Source: Mycobacterium sp. NS-7484
Lineage (GTDB): Bacteria > Actinomycetota > Actinomycetes > Mycobacteriales > Mycobacteriaceae
Reading direction: 5' to 3'
Length of the DNA: 64,000 nt
NCBI RefSeq assembly: GCF_001953975.1
Contig: NZ_MBEJ01000055.1
Coordinates: 19,034-83,033 of the forward strand
In this document: in pieces, positions 1-8,729 of the stretch
How positions within the stretch are numbered: the first letter of the stretch is position 1
Layout of the letters: each line of letters opens with the position of its first letter
Made by a program: the position numbers and the translations under genes
Notes under the pieces: generated by a model
The model's database searches: none
Seen by the model: the letters and a program-made list of their open reading frames with translations, nothing else
Told to the model about the DNA's origin: nothing

Positions 1-740
1 ACGACATCCGCGAATCCGGCCGGCTGGTGATCGGGGTGAATGTGCCCTACGCGCCGAATGAGTTCAAGAATTCCAGTGGCGAGATCGTCGGGTTCGACGT
101 GGATTTGATGAAGGCCGTCACCAAGACCATGGGATTGGTGCCCGAGTTCCGCGAGACCGGGTTCGAGGGCATCCTGCCCTCGGTGGTCGACGGCAACTTC
201 AACGTCGGCATGTCCTCGATCACCGACACCGCCGAGCGTGAGGAACAAGTCGACTTCGTCACCTACCTTCAGGCCGGCACCATGTGGGCGCGCCGTGCCG
301 GCACCACGGCCGACCCGGGATCTCCGTGCGGGCTGCGAATCGGCGTGGCGTACAGCACGATTCAGCAAACCGCGGAGATCCCGGCGAAGTCCGATGCCTG
401 CGTCGCCGCCGGACTGCCGCCGATCGAGGAAGTGGTGCGCACCCACCAGGACGAGGTGACGGCCGCGCTCATCGCCGGTGAGGTGGACGCCATGACGGCC
501 GATTCACCGGTCACCGGGTTCGCGATCAAGCTCAGTGGCGGCGCGCTGGAGCCGGCCGGCGCCATGTTCGACGCCGCGCCCTACGGATGGCCGGTGGCCA
601 AGGGCTCCGGGTTGGCCGAATCGTTGCGGTTGGCGCTGGAACATGTGATGGACACCGGCGAATACCGCACCATCGCCACGATGTGGGGTGTGGAGAAGGG
701 CATGATCAGCCAACCGGTGATCAACGGGGCGTTCGGCTGA
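1..740 (+). CDS. ABC transporter solute-binding protein, family 3 (3' part of gene)
   Basis: The frame is open from the first bases (codons begin at base 3) to the TGA at 738-740, so the start and any signal peptide lie outside the window. The visible ~245 residues show the bilobed periplasmic/lipoprotein binding fold of amino-acid ABC importers. There is an opening strand with a G-x-N-x-P-Y-A-P motif, then a G-F-D-V-D-L motif, and a later segment EVDAMTADSP where such proteins close around the ligand. It should act outside the membrane, delivering a polar amino acid or similar small molecule to a permease. No permease or ATPase gene follows on this side. The ligand cannot be told from sequence. 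Confidence 0.85.
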   Translation, partial: DIRESGRLVIGVNVPYAPNEFKNSSGEIVGFDVDLMKAVTKTMGLVPEFRETGFEGILPSVVDGNFNVGMSSITDTAEREEQVDFVTYLQAGTMWARRAGTTADPGSPCGLRIGVAYSTIQQTAEIPAKSDACVAAGLPPIEEVVRTHQDEVTAALIAGEVDAMTADSPVTGFAIKLSGGALEPAGAMFDAAPYGWPVAKGSGLAESLRLALEHVMDTGEYRTIATMWGVEKGMISQPVINGAFG

Positions 741-812
741 GGCGGTTGTCGACCGCGGACAATCCTGCGCAGGGTCATCGCACGCGGCGGCCATGGCTCG
801 TAGGGTGGGGTC

Positions 813-2159
813 ATGAGCGGTGCCGCATCGCTGCCACCGGGTCCTCGATTACCCCGGACGGTGCAGGCCGCATTGATGCTGCGGTACTGGCCGCGGTTCG
901 TCTCGGCCTGCCGGCGTCGCTACGGTGACGTCTTCACCCTGCGCGTCGCGGCGATGGGCACCCTTGTCTATCTCGCCGACCCGGCCGACATCAAGGTGGT
1001 GTTCGCCGGCGATCCGACGATTTTCCATGCCGGCGAAGCCAATTCGGTGCTCAGTGCGCTGCTGGGGGACAGCTCGGTGTTGGTGATTGACGAGGATGAG
1101 CATCGTGAGCGCCGACGCCAGATGTTGCCGCCGTTTCACCGCGACGCCGTGGCCCGCCAGATCGAGGTGATGCGGGAGATCGCCGCGGCCAACATTGCGG
1201 GCTGGCCGGTGGGCACCACGTTCGCGGTGGCGCCGAAGATGGCCGAGATCACCTTGGAAGTGATTCTGCGAACCGTGATCGGGGCGTCCGATCCGGCCCG
1301 GTTGGCCGCGTTGCGCACGGTCATGCCGCGGCTGCTCAGTATCGGGGCGTGGGACACATTGGCGCTGGCCAGCCCGGGCCTGCAGCGCCGCCGCCCGTGG
1401 CGGGCGCTGCAACGCAACATCGACGAGGCCGACCGGCTGCTGTACGCCGAGATCGCCGATCGTCGGGCCGACCCCGAGGTGGCGACCCGCACCGATGTGC
1501 TGGCCATGCTGGTGCGTTCTGCCGACGTCGACGGGCACACCATGACCGATCGTCAACTCCGCGACCAGCTGATGACGCTGCTTGTCGCCGGGCACGAGAC
1601 CACCGCGACCGCGCTGTCCTGGACGCTGGAGCGGCTGACCCGTCACCCCGCGGTGCTGGACAAGGCCGTGCACGCCGCGCAGACCGGTGATGACGACTAC
1701 CTGGACGCGGTGGCCAAGGAGACCTTGCGAATCCGGCCGGTGGTGTTCGACGTGGGCCGGATGCTGACGCAGCCCGTCTCGGTGGCCGGTCATCGGTTGC
1801 CGGCCGGGGTGATGGTGGCCCCGGGGATCGGCCTGGTGCATGATCGCGACGACGTCTATCCCGACGCCGACCGGTTCGACCCGGGCCGGATGCTCGGCGC
1901 GAGTTTGGGGCCCACCACCTGGTTCCCGTTCGGCGGTGGCAACCGGCGGTGCCTGGGCGCGACGTTCGCCATGGTCGAGCTCCGGGAGGTGCTACGCGAA
2001 ATCCTGTGCCGGGTCGATCTTTTCGCCACGTCAGCCGCCGACGAACATCAACGCGTCAAGCATGTCACGTTGGTGCCGCATCGCGGGGCGCGGATCTGCG
2101 TGCGGGCGCGTCGGGAGGTCCCGTCGGCTGCCGAACCGCTGGCAGCCAAGGGTTCGTAG
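813..2159 (+). CDS. Cytochrome P450
   Basis: A full-length 448-residue soluble bacterial P450, a haem-thiolate monooxygenase. The I-helix oxygen-activation motif AGHETT is at residues 259-264, the ExxR pair (KETLR) at about 303-306, and the haem loop FGGGNRRCLG places the axial Cys at residue 380. It starts at an ATG about 70 bases after the preceding gene. There is no membrane anchor, as usual for mycobacterial CYPs that take electrons from ferredoxin. No ferredoxin or reductase gene is adjacent. By general look it belongs with the CYP135/137/138-type mycobacterial P450s. The substrate is unknown. Confidence 0.93.
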   Translation: MSGAASLPPGPRLPRTVQAALMLRYWPRFVSACRRRYGDVFTLRVAAMGTLVYLADPADIKVVFAGDPTIFHAGEANSVLSALLGDSSVLVIDEDEHRERRRQMLPPFHRDAVARQIEVMREIAAANIAGWPVGTTFAVAPKMAEITLEVILRTVIGASDPARLAALRTVMPRLLSIGAWDTLALASPGLQRRRPWRALQRNIDEADRLLYAEIADRRADPEVATRTDVLAMLVRSADVDGHTMTDRQLRDQLMTLLVAGHETTATALSWTLERLTRHPAVLDKAVHAAQTGDDDYLDAVAKETLRIRPVVFDVGRMLTQPVSVAGHRLPAGVMVAPGIGLVHDRDDVYPDADRFDPGRMLGASLGPTTWFPFGGGNRRCLGATFAMVELREVLREILCRVDLFATSAADEHQRVKHVTLVPHRGARICVRARREVPSAAEPLAAKGS

Positions 2160-2212
2160 TCACATCAGTCACATCAGCACCGCTGAGTCGGTTGATGTGT
2201 CGGTTGGAAATG

Positions 2213-2241
2213 CAGTATCGCCGGTGATATCAGGTTTCCAG
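2213..2241. repeat. Degenerate copy of a dispersed palindromic element
   Basis: This lies between the convergent 3' ends of the P450 and FAD monooxygenase genes. Bases 2216-2241, read in reverse complement, share 26 positions with the element at 10894-10919 except at the two ambiguous positions of the central hexamer. The right arm GATATCA is intact; the left arm is damaged (AGTATC in place of TGATATC). Its position between two gene ends argues against a promoter operator here. It may be a terminator-like or mobile short repeat, or a decayed operator. Confidence 0.6.
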
Positions 2242-2277
2242 CCCCATGCCCGCCTCCAGAGCCGCGACGGAAGGAAC

Positions 2278-3447
2278 TCACCCGATCCCGTAATCAGGCA
2301 GCGCCAGGTTGTCGCGCACACTGCCCGCGAACAGCCCGGCGATCGGACGGCCCAGGTTCATCGCACGCAGCGCCACGTCGCGGAACCACAACCCGAACCG
2401 CGTTCTGGTGGCGAAGAATCCGAGCATCCGTTCGGCCCCGGCCTGCTTGCCTTCGATGAACGGCCGCAGCAGCGATTCGTAGCGGTCGAAGGCGAGGCGG
2501 TGATCCCCGTCGGCGCGCGCGAGTTCCCCGGCCAGGGCATAGGCCTCGGTGATCGCCAGCCCGGTGCCCTCGCCGCCGAGCAGCGAGATGCAGCCCGCGG
2601 CGTCGCCGACCAGCAGCACCCGGTCGTGTGACCAGCGTGGCATCCGGATCTGGCTGACCACGTCGAAGTAGAGATCGTCCACGTCGTCCACCGCGGCCAG
2701 GATCTCGCGACACTTCCAGCCGGCATCGCCGAACTGCTTGTGCAGCTGCTCCTTTGGTGTCAGCCCGGCGTCGTGGTGATCGCGGAACACGAACAGATAC
2801 ATGGTGCGATCACCGCGCAGCGTGAACTGGCCGATTTGTCGACCCGGGACGCTGTAGGTGAGATAGGCATCCGACGTCCCGCCGCGAGGACCGTCGACCA
2901 CACAGGCGGCGACCTTGCAGCCCAGATAGTGCTCGAATCGCTGCTCGGGCCCGAAGACCAGGCGGCGCACCGCGGAGTGCAGGCCGTCGGCGCCGATCAC
3001 GAGGTCGAAGTCATCGGCCGGATGGTTCTCGAACGTCACCCGCATCCCGTCGGGGCGTTGGTCGATGCCGGTGATGCTGTCGTCGAACACCGTCGGGACG
3101 ACGTCCTCGATGGTGCGGTAGATGGCGGCGGCCAGGTCCCCGCGGGGCAGGCTGGTGAAGTCGTTGCCGATCATGCGGCGGAACACGTCGACGCGCAGTT
3201 CGGCGTTGGTGGAGCCGTCCGGGCCCAGCGAGCGCACCGACTGCACGTCATAACCGGCCTCGCGGATCGCCGACTCGATGCCCATCATGCGGGCCACCCG
3301 GTAACCGATGCCCCAGAAGTCGATCATGTAGCCGCCGGTGCGGAACGCCGGCGCCCGTTCGATCAGGGTCGGACGGTGGCCGGTGCGGTGCAGCCAATGA
3401 GCGAGTGCCGCCCCGGCAACCCCGGCTCCATTGATGGCGATCCGCAT
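2278..3447 (-). CDS. FAD-dependent aromatic-ring-type monooxygenase (PHBH family)
   Basis: A protein of 389 residues with the N-terminal Rossmann FAD motif GAGVAGAALA (residues 7-16) followed by ERAP at the end of the second strand. It also has the family's second FAD/NAD motif (VIGADGLHSAVR) and the GDAAGC FAD-binding motif that opens the C-terminal part. These are the hallmarks of class A flavoprotein hydroxylases such as p-hydroxybenzoate hydroxylase and TetX/PgaE-like enzymes, which use NAD(P)H and O2 to hydroxylate small ring compounds. It starts at the ATG at 3447 and is divergent from the patatin gene, with about 50 bases between starts. The substrate is not predictable. Confidence 0.88.
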   Translation of the reverse strand: MRIAINGAGVAGAALAHWLHRTGHRPTLIERAPAFRTGGYMIDFWGIGYRVARMMGIESAIREAGYDVQSVRSLGPDGSTNAELRVDVFRRMIGNDFTSLPRGDLAAAIYRTIEDVVPTVFDDSITGIDQRPDGMRVTFENHPADDFDLVIGADGLHSAVRRLVFGPEQRFEHYLGCKVAACVVDGPRGGTSDAYLTYSVPGRQIGQFTLRGDRTMYLFVFRDHHDAGLTPKEQLHKQFGDAGWKCREILAAVDDVDDLYFDVVSQIRMPRWSHDRVLLVGDAAGCISLLGGEGTGLAITEAYALAGELARADGDHRLAFDRYESLLRPFIEGKQAGAERMLGFFATRTRFGLWFRDVALRAMNLGRPIAGLFAGSVRDNLALPDYGIG

Positions 3448-3501
3448 GACAATTCGATGCTACGCCCGCCTGTATACAGCTACGCATGCCAAGCTGACGC
3501 C

Positions 3502-4533
3502 ATGGCTGCACAACGTAACCCGCTCCGTGCCGACCTCGTGCTCTCCGGTGGCGGAGTCAAGGGCATCGGCCTGGTGGGCGCCGTCGTCGCACTCAAGGAC
3601 GCCGGCTATGCGATCGAGCGGGTGTCAGGCACCTCGGCGGGCTCCCTGGTCGGCGCGGTGGTAGCCGCGGCCGCGCAACGCGACGACATGACCGGTGAGC
3701 AGCTGCGAGAGTTGGTGCTCAACGTGCCGTATCACAAGTTTCCCGACAGCGGGCCGATCGAACGGATTCCCGTCGTGGGCGCGGCGTGGGGACTGCTGCG
3801 GGAGACCGGAATCTATCGCGGCGATTTCGCGCACGACTGGATGCGCAGTGAGCTGAAGAACCTGGGCGTCACGACGTTTGGTGATCTGGCGATCGACGAC
3901 AAGAACCTGCTGCCCGAGCGGCGCTATCGGCTGGTGGTGACGGTGACCGACGTGACCACCGGTCAATTGGTCCGTCTGCCTTGGGATTACCGACGGGTCT
4001 ACGGGTTGGATCCCGAGGAGCAACTGGTCGCCGACGCGGTGCGGGCGTCGATGGCGATACCGTTCCTGTTCCATCCGGTCACCCTGAACACCGCTGACGG
4101 ACAACCCTGCACGCTGGTAGACGGTGGTGTGCTGTCGAACTTTCCGATCGACTCCTTCGACCGCCCCGACGGAGCCGAGCCACGCTGGCCGACCTTCGGG
4201 GTGACGGTGGTGCCGTATCTTCCGGCGCCGACGGCCGAGCAGCTCATCCCCGGCCTGGGAATGCTGCGGTTCGGCAAGCCGACGTTTTTGGAGAGCCTGC
4301 TCACCACCATGTTGGTCGGTCACGACCAGGCCCATCTGAGCCTGCCGTGGGTGAAGGTGCGTGCGATCGAGGTGGATTCGACCGATGTCGGTGTGCTGGA
4401 TTTCGACATCACCCGTGCCGAGGCCGAGGCACTGTACGACAAGGGTTATGCCGCGACGACGCAGTTCCTGTCCACCTGGGATTGGCCGGGCTATCTGGAC
4501 CGTTTCCGCCGCGCGACCCGGGTGCAGCCCTAG
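3502..4533 (+). CDS. Patatin-like phospholipase
   Basis: 343 residues from the ATG at 3502. The frame stays open far upstream, but that part is antisense to the monooxygenase gene and lacks family similarity. The oxyanion-hole motif SGGGVKG is near residue 15, the nucleophile elbow GTSAG carries the catalytic Ser near residue 44, and the catalytic Asp lies in DGGVLSNFP near residue 212. This Ser-Asp dyad defines patatin lipid acyl hydrolases, which cleave phospholipids or other acyl esters. There is no signal peptide or membrane segment, so the enzyme is predicted to be cytosolic or peripherally membrane-bound. Confidence 0.9.
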   Translation: MAAQRNPLRADLVLSGGGVKGIGLVGAVVALKDAGYAIERVSGTSAGSLVGAVVAAAAQRDDMTGEQLRELVLNVPYHKFPDSGPIERIPVVGAAWGLLRETGIYRGDFAHDWMRSELKNLGVTTFGDLAIDDKNLLPERRYRLVVTVTDVTTGQLVRLPWDYRRVYGLDPEEQLVADAVRASMAIPFLFHPVTLNTADGQPCTLVDGGVLSNFPIDSFDRPDGAEPRWPTFGVTVVPYLPAPTAEQLIPGLGMLRFGKPTFLESLLTTMLVGHDQAHLSLPWVKVRAIEVDSTDVGVLDFDITRAEAEALYDKGYAATTQFLSTWDWPGYLDRFRRATRVQP

Positions 4534-4551
4534 GCTCTAAGCCCTACGCAC

Positions 4552-5385
4552 TCAGCGCAACTTCACCATCCGCGTCGTCGAACTCTCGTCCAACTCGACC
4601 ACATCCGAGCGCGACCGCAGGAAATCGCTGAACGATTTGAAGCCCAAGGATTTCTCGCTGAAGGACGGGTCCATCCGTTTCATCTGGGCCTTGACCACGG
4701 AGTTGTGCAGCCACTCCACGTCGTCTTTCTCCAGGCCGATCTGCAGGGCACGGGTGAGCAGCGCGGTGGCCTGTGTCTGGGGATCAGGGTCCTCGGATTT
4801 GCGGGCGCGTTTGGGCGCTTTGGCTTCGGGTTCGGGAGCCGAGGTGGGGATGCCGGGCAGTGAGTCATAGACGACGAACTCGTCGCACGCGGCGGCCAAC
4901 ATCCGGCTCGAGGAGCCGGCGACACCGATGCCGACGACGTAGCGGCCCAGCCGTTTGCAGCGTTGCGCGAGCGGGATGTAATCGGAGTCGCCGGCCACGA
5001 TCACCACGTGGGTGAGGTCGGGCAGGCGGAACATGTCCTCCACCGCGTCGACCGCCAGCCGGATGTCGGCGCCGTTCTTGCCGTACGCAGCGGCCGGGAA
5101 CAGCTGCACCAGGTCGACCGCGCGTCCGACAAGCTGCAACCGGTACTCGGCGTTGACCTCGGCCGACCAGTCCGCGTAGGCACGGGTGAGCACCAAGGTG
5201 CCGAAAGAAGAAGCGAAGTCAAGGATCGCGCCGATATCCACCGTGGCCCTGGTCAGCTTGTCCGGATCCAGACCCTTGGCCTTGTCCTTCTGAAAGGAGT
5301 TGCGGCCGTTGACCTGGTCGTAGCGCGAGATGACAATGTTGTCGAAGTCGAGGTAGACCGCGACGCGGGTGGCGGGTTCGGTCAT
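4552..5385 (-). CDS. NYN-domain nuclease with C-terminal OST-HTH/LOTUS-like domain
   Basis: 277 residues from the ATG at 5385. An upstream extension is open but runs into the promoter region of the divergent synthase gene. The N-terminal ~170 residues show the NYN/PIN-like (LabA, DUF88) fold with conserved acidic residues in YLDFDN, in the ADW segment and in AGDSDY, which is the metal-binding site of this putative ribonuclease family. A charged linker follows (about residues 180-200). The last ~75 residues resemble the OST-HTH (LOTUS) RNA-binding domain often paired with NYN. It probably processes or senses RNA; its targets are unknown. It converges on the patatin gene with 18 bases between stops. 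Confidence 0.85.
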   Translation of the reverse strand: MTEPATRVAVYLDFDNIVISRYDQVNGRNSFQKDKAKGLDPDKLTRATVDIGAILDFASSFGTLVLTRAYADWSAEVNAEYRLQLVGRAVDLVQLFPAAAYGKNGADIRLAVDAVEDMFRLPDLTHVVIVAGDSDYIPLAQRCKRLGRYVVGIGVAGSSSRMLAAACDEFVVYDSLPGIPTSAPEPEAKAPKRARKSEDPDPQTQATALLTRALQIGLEKDDVEWLHNSVVKAQMKRMDPSFSEKSLGFKSFSDFLRSRSDVVELDESSTTRMVKLR

Positions 5386-5487
5386 GTTCCCAGTCTGACA
5401 AATCTGGCCTGTGTCGGTATGGGCAGTTCTAAAGTGGGAAGTACTTTCTCGCTGTGAGTCCGCGAAGGAGAATCGAGAAACCGGCAC

Positions 5488-6735
5488 ATGCTTGCGCAGG
5501 CTTCGGGTCATTTTCCCGATGTCGTCGTCACCGCGATGACATCGACCACTTCCCTTGCGCCTGAAGCCGAGGACACGTGGCGCTTGCTGCTCGAGGGCCG
5601 CAGCGGGATTCGTCCGCTGGACAAGCCATTCGTCGACGAGTTCGACTTCCCGGTGCGAATCGCCGGGCAGCTCACCGAGACGTTCGACGAGATCCTGAGC
5701 CGCATTGAGCGGCGCAAGCTTTCGTACATGGGGCAGATGTCCACGGTGCTGGGGCGTCGGCTCTGGGAGGTCGCCGGCTCACCCGAGATCGACACCCGCC
5801 GGCTGATGGTCTCGGTCGGGCTGGCGCTGGCCACCACCGAAGAGATGATCCTGCAGTACGACACGTGGAAGGAAAAAGGGCTGCGCGCCGTCGCACCCAC
5901 CTCGATCCAGAAGTACATGCCCAACGCGCCGGCGGTGGCCGTGGCGTTGGAGCGGCACGCCAAGGCCGGTGTGATGTCGCCGGTGATGGCCGACGCGTCC
6001 GGTGCGTCGGCGATCGCGCACGCCTGGCGCCAGATCATCCTGGGGGATGCCGACATCGCGATCTGCGGTGGAGTGGAGACCTGCATCGAGGCGGTGCCCA
6101 TCGCGGCATTCACGCAGGCGGGTTTCATGTCCACCGACAACGACGATCCGGTGGCCGCCTGTCGTCCGTTCGACAAGGACCGCCACGGCATGGTCTTCGG
6201 TGAGGCCGGGGCGTTGATGCTGATCGAAACCGAGGAGCACGCCAAGGCGCGCGGCGCCCCGATCCTGGCCCGGCTGCTGGGTGCCGGCATCACCTCCGAC
6301 GGCTACGACGCCATCCGGCCCGATCCGACGGGGGAGCGGGCCGGTGACGCCATCGCCCGGGCCGTGGAGTTGGCCGGTCTCACCCCGGCCGACATCGACC
6401 ACGTCAATGCACATGCCGCCGGCACGTGGTGCGGGGATGTGGCCGAGGCCAGGGCCATTCACCGTGCCCTCGGCGCGTCGACGCCTGCGGTGTATGCGCC
6501 GAAGGCGGCGTTGGGTCACTCCCTGGGGTCGGCCGGGGCGGTGGAGGCGGTGCTCACCGTGCAGGCCCTGCGCGACGGAATCATCCCGCCCACGCTCAAC
6601 CTGAAAAATCCGGACCCGGAGATCGAGCTGGATGTGGTCGTCGACAAGCCGCGCCAAGGCGATTACCGGTATGCGATCAGCGATTCGTTCGGGTTCGGCG
6701 GGCAGAACGTGGCGTTGGCGTTCGGCGCCTATTAG
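5488..6735 (+). CDS. KasA/KasB-like beta-ketoacyl-ACP synthase homologue with Cys-to-Asp active site
   Basis: A 415-residue thiolase-fold protein very close to mycobacterial KasA/KasB, which elongate meromycolate chains in FAS-II. Conserved parts include AIAHAWRQI, the GEAGALMLIETEEHAKARGA stretch, the first catalytic His in NAH (residue 309), Lys339 and His344 in YAPKAALGHS, and the C-terminal FGFGGQN. The nucleophile is missing: where KasA has SACSSG, this protein has MADASG, with Asp169 encoded by GAC at 5992-5994. The loop after the first His also departs from the usual GTATP. A condensing reaction through a Cys thioester is therefore not expected. A decarboxylase, structural partner (chain-length-factor-like) or other role is more likely. 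Its 3' end overlaps by four bases the convergent methyltransferase gene, another mycolate-type enzyme. Confidence 0.9.
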   Translation: MLAQASGHFPDVVVTAMTSTTSLAPEAEDTWRLLLEGRSGIRPLDKPFVDEFDFPVRIAGQLTETFDEILSRIERRKLSYMGQMSTVLGRRLWEVAGSPEIDTRRLMVSVGLALATTEEMILQYDTWKEKGLRAVAPTSIQKYMPNAPAVAVALERHAKAGVMSPVMADASGASAIAHAWRQIILGDADIAICGGVETCIEAVPIAAFTQAGFMSTDNDDPVAACRPFDKDRHGMVFGEAGALMLIETEEHAKARGAPILARLLGAGITSDGYDAIRPDPTGERAGDAIARAVELAGLTPADIDHVNAHAAGTWCGDVAEARAIHRALGASTPAVYAPKAALGHSLGSAGAVEAVLTVQALRDGIIPPTLNLKNPDPEIELDVVVDKPRQGDYRYAISDSFGFGGQNVALAFGAY

Positions 6736-7619
6736 TCCCCTTTGGTGAAGGTGAACTGGGCGACTTCGGAGATGCCGCGGCGGAAGAAGTCGGCGCAACC
6801 GGTGATGTAGCGCATGTAGCGGTCGTACACCTCTTCGGAGGTGGTGGCGATCGCCTCGTCACGGTGGGCGACGAGATTCGCCGCCCAGGTGTCCAGCGTC
6901 CGTACATAGTGGGCGTTCATCAACTGCAGCTGTTCGGTGTAAAAACCGGCGGCCGAGGAGAATTCGTACATGTCGTCATCTGAGGGCAGCTGACCGCCGG
7001 GAAAGATCTCCTTGCCGATGAACCGGGTGAACTTCATGTCGCTCAAGGTGATCGGGATGTGGTGTTCCCGCCAATAGTTGATCGGATGGGTGAAGATGGT
7101 CTCGATCACCATGCTGCCGTCCTCGGGCAGCACCCGGTACGCGGTGTCGAAAAACGCTGCATACCGGGACTTCCCGAACGCCTCGAACGCCTCGATGCTG
7201 ACGATACGGTCCACCGGCTGGTCGAATTGTTCCCAGCCCTGCAGGCACACCATGTGTGAGCGGTCGGACTCGACGTGGTCCAACAGGTTCTGGTCGAACG
7301 CGTATTGATTGCGGCTCAGGGTCAGACCGATCACGTTGACGTCGTAGCGTTCCAGCGCGCGTTTCATCAATGCGCCCCAGCCGCAACCGATGTCGAGCAA
7401 CGTCATGCCCGGTTCCAGGTCCAGCTTGTCGAGGGCCAGGTCGATCTTGGCCATCTGGGCTTCTTCCAGTGACATGTCATCGCGGTCGTAGAACGCGCAA
7501 CTGTAGGTGCGTGACGGGTCCTGGAAGAGTCCGAAGAATTCGTCGGAGAGATCGTAGTGGGCTTGAACATCCTCGAAGTACGGCCGCATCTGGGCCGTCC
7601 CCGCCACGCCGTCGGCCAT
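6732..7619 (-). CDS. Mycolic acid cyclopropane synthase-family methyltransferase
   Basis: 295 residues from the ATG at 7619, chosen because a GGGAGG ribosome-binding sequence lies about 9 bases upstream; a GTG two codons earlier would be too close. It has the family's opening (Y-F-E-D-V-Q-A-H-Y-D-L-S), the TYSCAFYDRDDMSLEEAQ-type segment and the SAM-binding motif LLDIGCGWG. The family (CmaA1/2, PcaA, MmaA1-4, UmaA) transfers a methyl or methylene group from SAM to double bonds of meromycolate chains, building cyclopropanes or methoxy/keto groups. The exact product cannot be assigned. It lies 22 bases downstream of a second family member, so the pair is probably one operon. Confidence 0.92.
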   Translation of the reverse strand: MADGVAGTAQMRPYFEDVQAHYDLSDEFFGLFQDPSRTYSCAFYDRDDMSLEEAQMAKIDLALDKLDLEPGMTLLDIGCGWGALMKRALERYDVNVIGLTLSRNQYAFDQNLLDHVESDRSHMVCLQGWEQFDQPVDRIVSIEAFEAFGKSRYAAFFDTAYRVLPEDGSMVIETIFTHPINYWREHHIPITLSDMKFTRFIGKEIFPGGQLPSDDDMYEFSSAAGFYTEQLQLMNAHYVRTLDTWAANLVAHRDEAIATTSEEVYDRYMRYITGCADFFRRGISEVAQFTFTKGD

Positions 7620-7641
7620 GCGCACTTACCTCCCCGTTGGT

Positions 7642-8562
7642 TTATGCCTTCTCACAGGTGAACTGGCACACGTCGGTGTAGCCGTCACGAAACAGGTCCG
7701 CACATCCGGTCAGGTACTTCAGGTAGCGCTCGTAGACCTCTTCGGAGGTGATCGCGATGGCCTCGTCCTTCTTGGCCTGCAGATTGGCCGCCCAGGTGTC
7801 GAGGGTGCGGGCATAGTGCGGACGCAGGCGCTGTTTGCGGGTGACGTGGAAGCCTGCCTCGGTCGCGCGGTCTTCGACCATCTTGATCAGCGGAATGCGG
7901 CCCCCGGGATAGATCTCGGTGACGATGAAGCGGAAGAACCGCATCAACGACATCGTCGTCGGCAGGCCCATCTCGGCCACTTCTTCCTTGCTGGTCGAGA
8001 CGATGGTGTGCAGCAGCATCACCCCGTCCTCGGGCATCAGCTCATAGGTCTTCTTGAAGTAGTCGGCGTACTTCTCGAAGCCGAAGTGCTCGAACGCGCC
8101 GATCGACACGATCCGGTCGACCGGTTCGTCGAAATCCTCCCACGGTTGCAGCCGTACTTCTTTGCTGCGGGGGCTGTCGGATTCGGCGAACCGTTGCTCG
8201 ATGTGGGCGAGTTGGTTGTGCGACAACGTCAACCCGATGACGTTGACGTCGTACTTCTCCACCGCGCGCATGATCGTCGAGCCCCAGCCGCAGCCGATGT
8301 CGAGCAATGTCATGCCCGGCTGCAGGCCCAGTTTGCCCAGCGCCAGATCGACTTTCGCCATCTGGGCCTGCTCCAGCGTCATGTCGTCGCGCTCGAAATA
8401 GGCACAACTGTAGGTCTGGGTGGGGTCCTGCCACAGCCGGAAGAAGTCGTTGGACAGGTCGTAATGGGAGCGGACTTCGTCTGCCGTCGACCCGTGTCGC
8501 TCACCCGGACGCGCACCGATGTACGGTGCTGCGGTTTTGTCTTTGTGCTCAGTAGCTGTCAC
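7642..8562 (-). CDS. Mycolic acid cyclopropane synthase-family methyltransferase (second copy)
   Basis: From the GTG at 8562 the protein has 306 residues, close to the ~287-302 of characterised family members. An ATG at 8604 would add 14 residues of poor family fit and is the alternative start. Family marks are [31 protein letters not shown] and the SAM motif LLDIGCGWG. It is more like CmaA2/MmaA than the neighbouring copy is. The gene is first in a two-gene minus-strand operon and should modify meromycolate chains in the cytosol. Confidence 0.92.
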   Translation of the reverse strand: MTATEHKDKTAAPYIGARPGERHGSTADEVRSHYDLSNDFFRLWQDPTQTYSCAYFERDDMTLEQAQMAKVDLALGKLGLQPGMTLLDIGCGWGSTIMRAVEKYDVNVIGLTLSHNQLAHIEQRFAESDSPRSKEVRLQPWEDFDEPVDRIVSIGAFEHFGFEKYADYFKKTYELMPEDGVMLLHTIVSTSKEEVAEMGLPTTMSLMRFFRFIVTEIYPGGRIPLIKMVEDRATEAGFHVTRKQRLRPHYARTLDTWAANLQAKKDEAIAITSEEVYERYLKYLTGCADLFRDGYTDVCQFTCEKA

Positions 8563-8729
8563 TAGCCGCCCCGTACGGTTTCGGACTCGGTAGCTGAGGG
8601 GCATACCGCTTTTTTGATACGCCGTGACCGGACGTTACTCCTTTAGGGTCACGCCGGGTACCCCTTGGAAGAACTTGATCCCGGTGATCTTGAAATGCCG
8701 GGCGCTGCTTGCGGATTCAAACAGTCGGG

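Noticed and set aside
2740..3501. Upstream 254-codon extension of the patatin frame
   Set aside because: It is antisense to the FAD monooxygenase, which has clear family motifs; patatin similarity begins only after the ATG at 3502.
8563..8604. Longer start (ATG at 8604) of the second mycolate methyltransferase
   Set aside because: The added residues ([13 protein letters not shown]) do not fit the family's N-terminus, and the GTG at 8562 gives the usual length.
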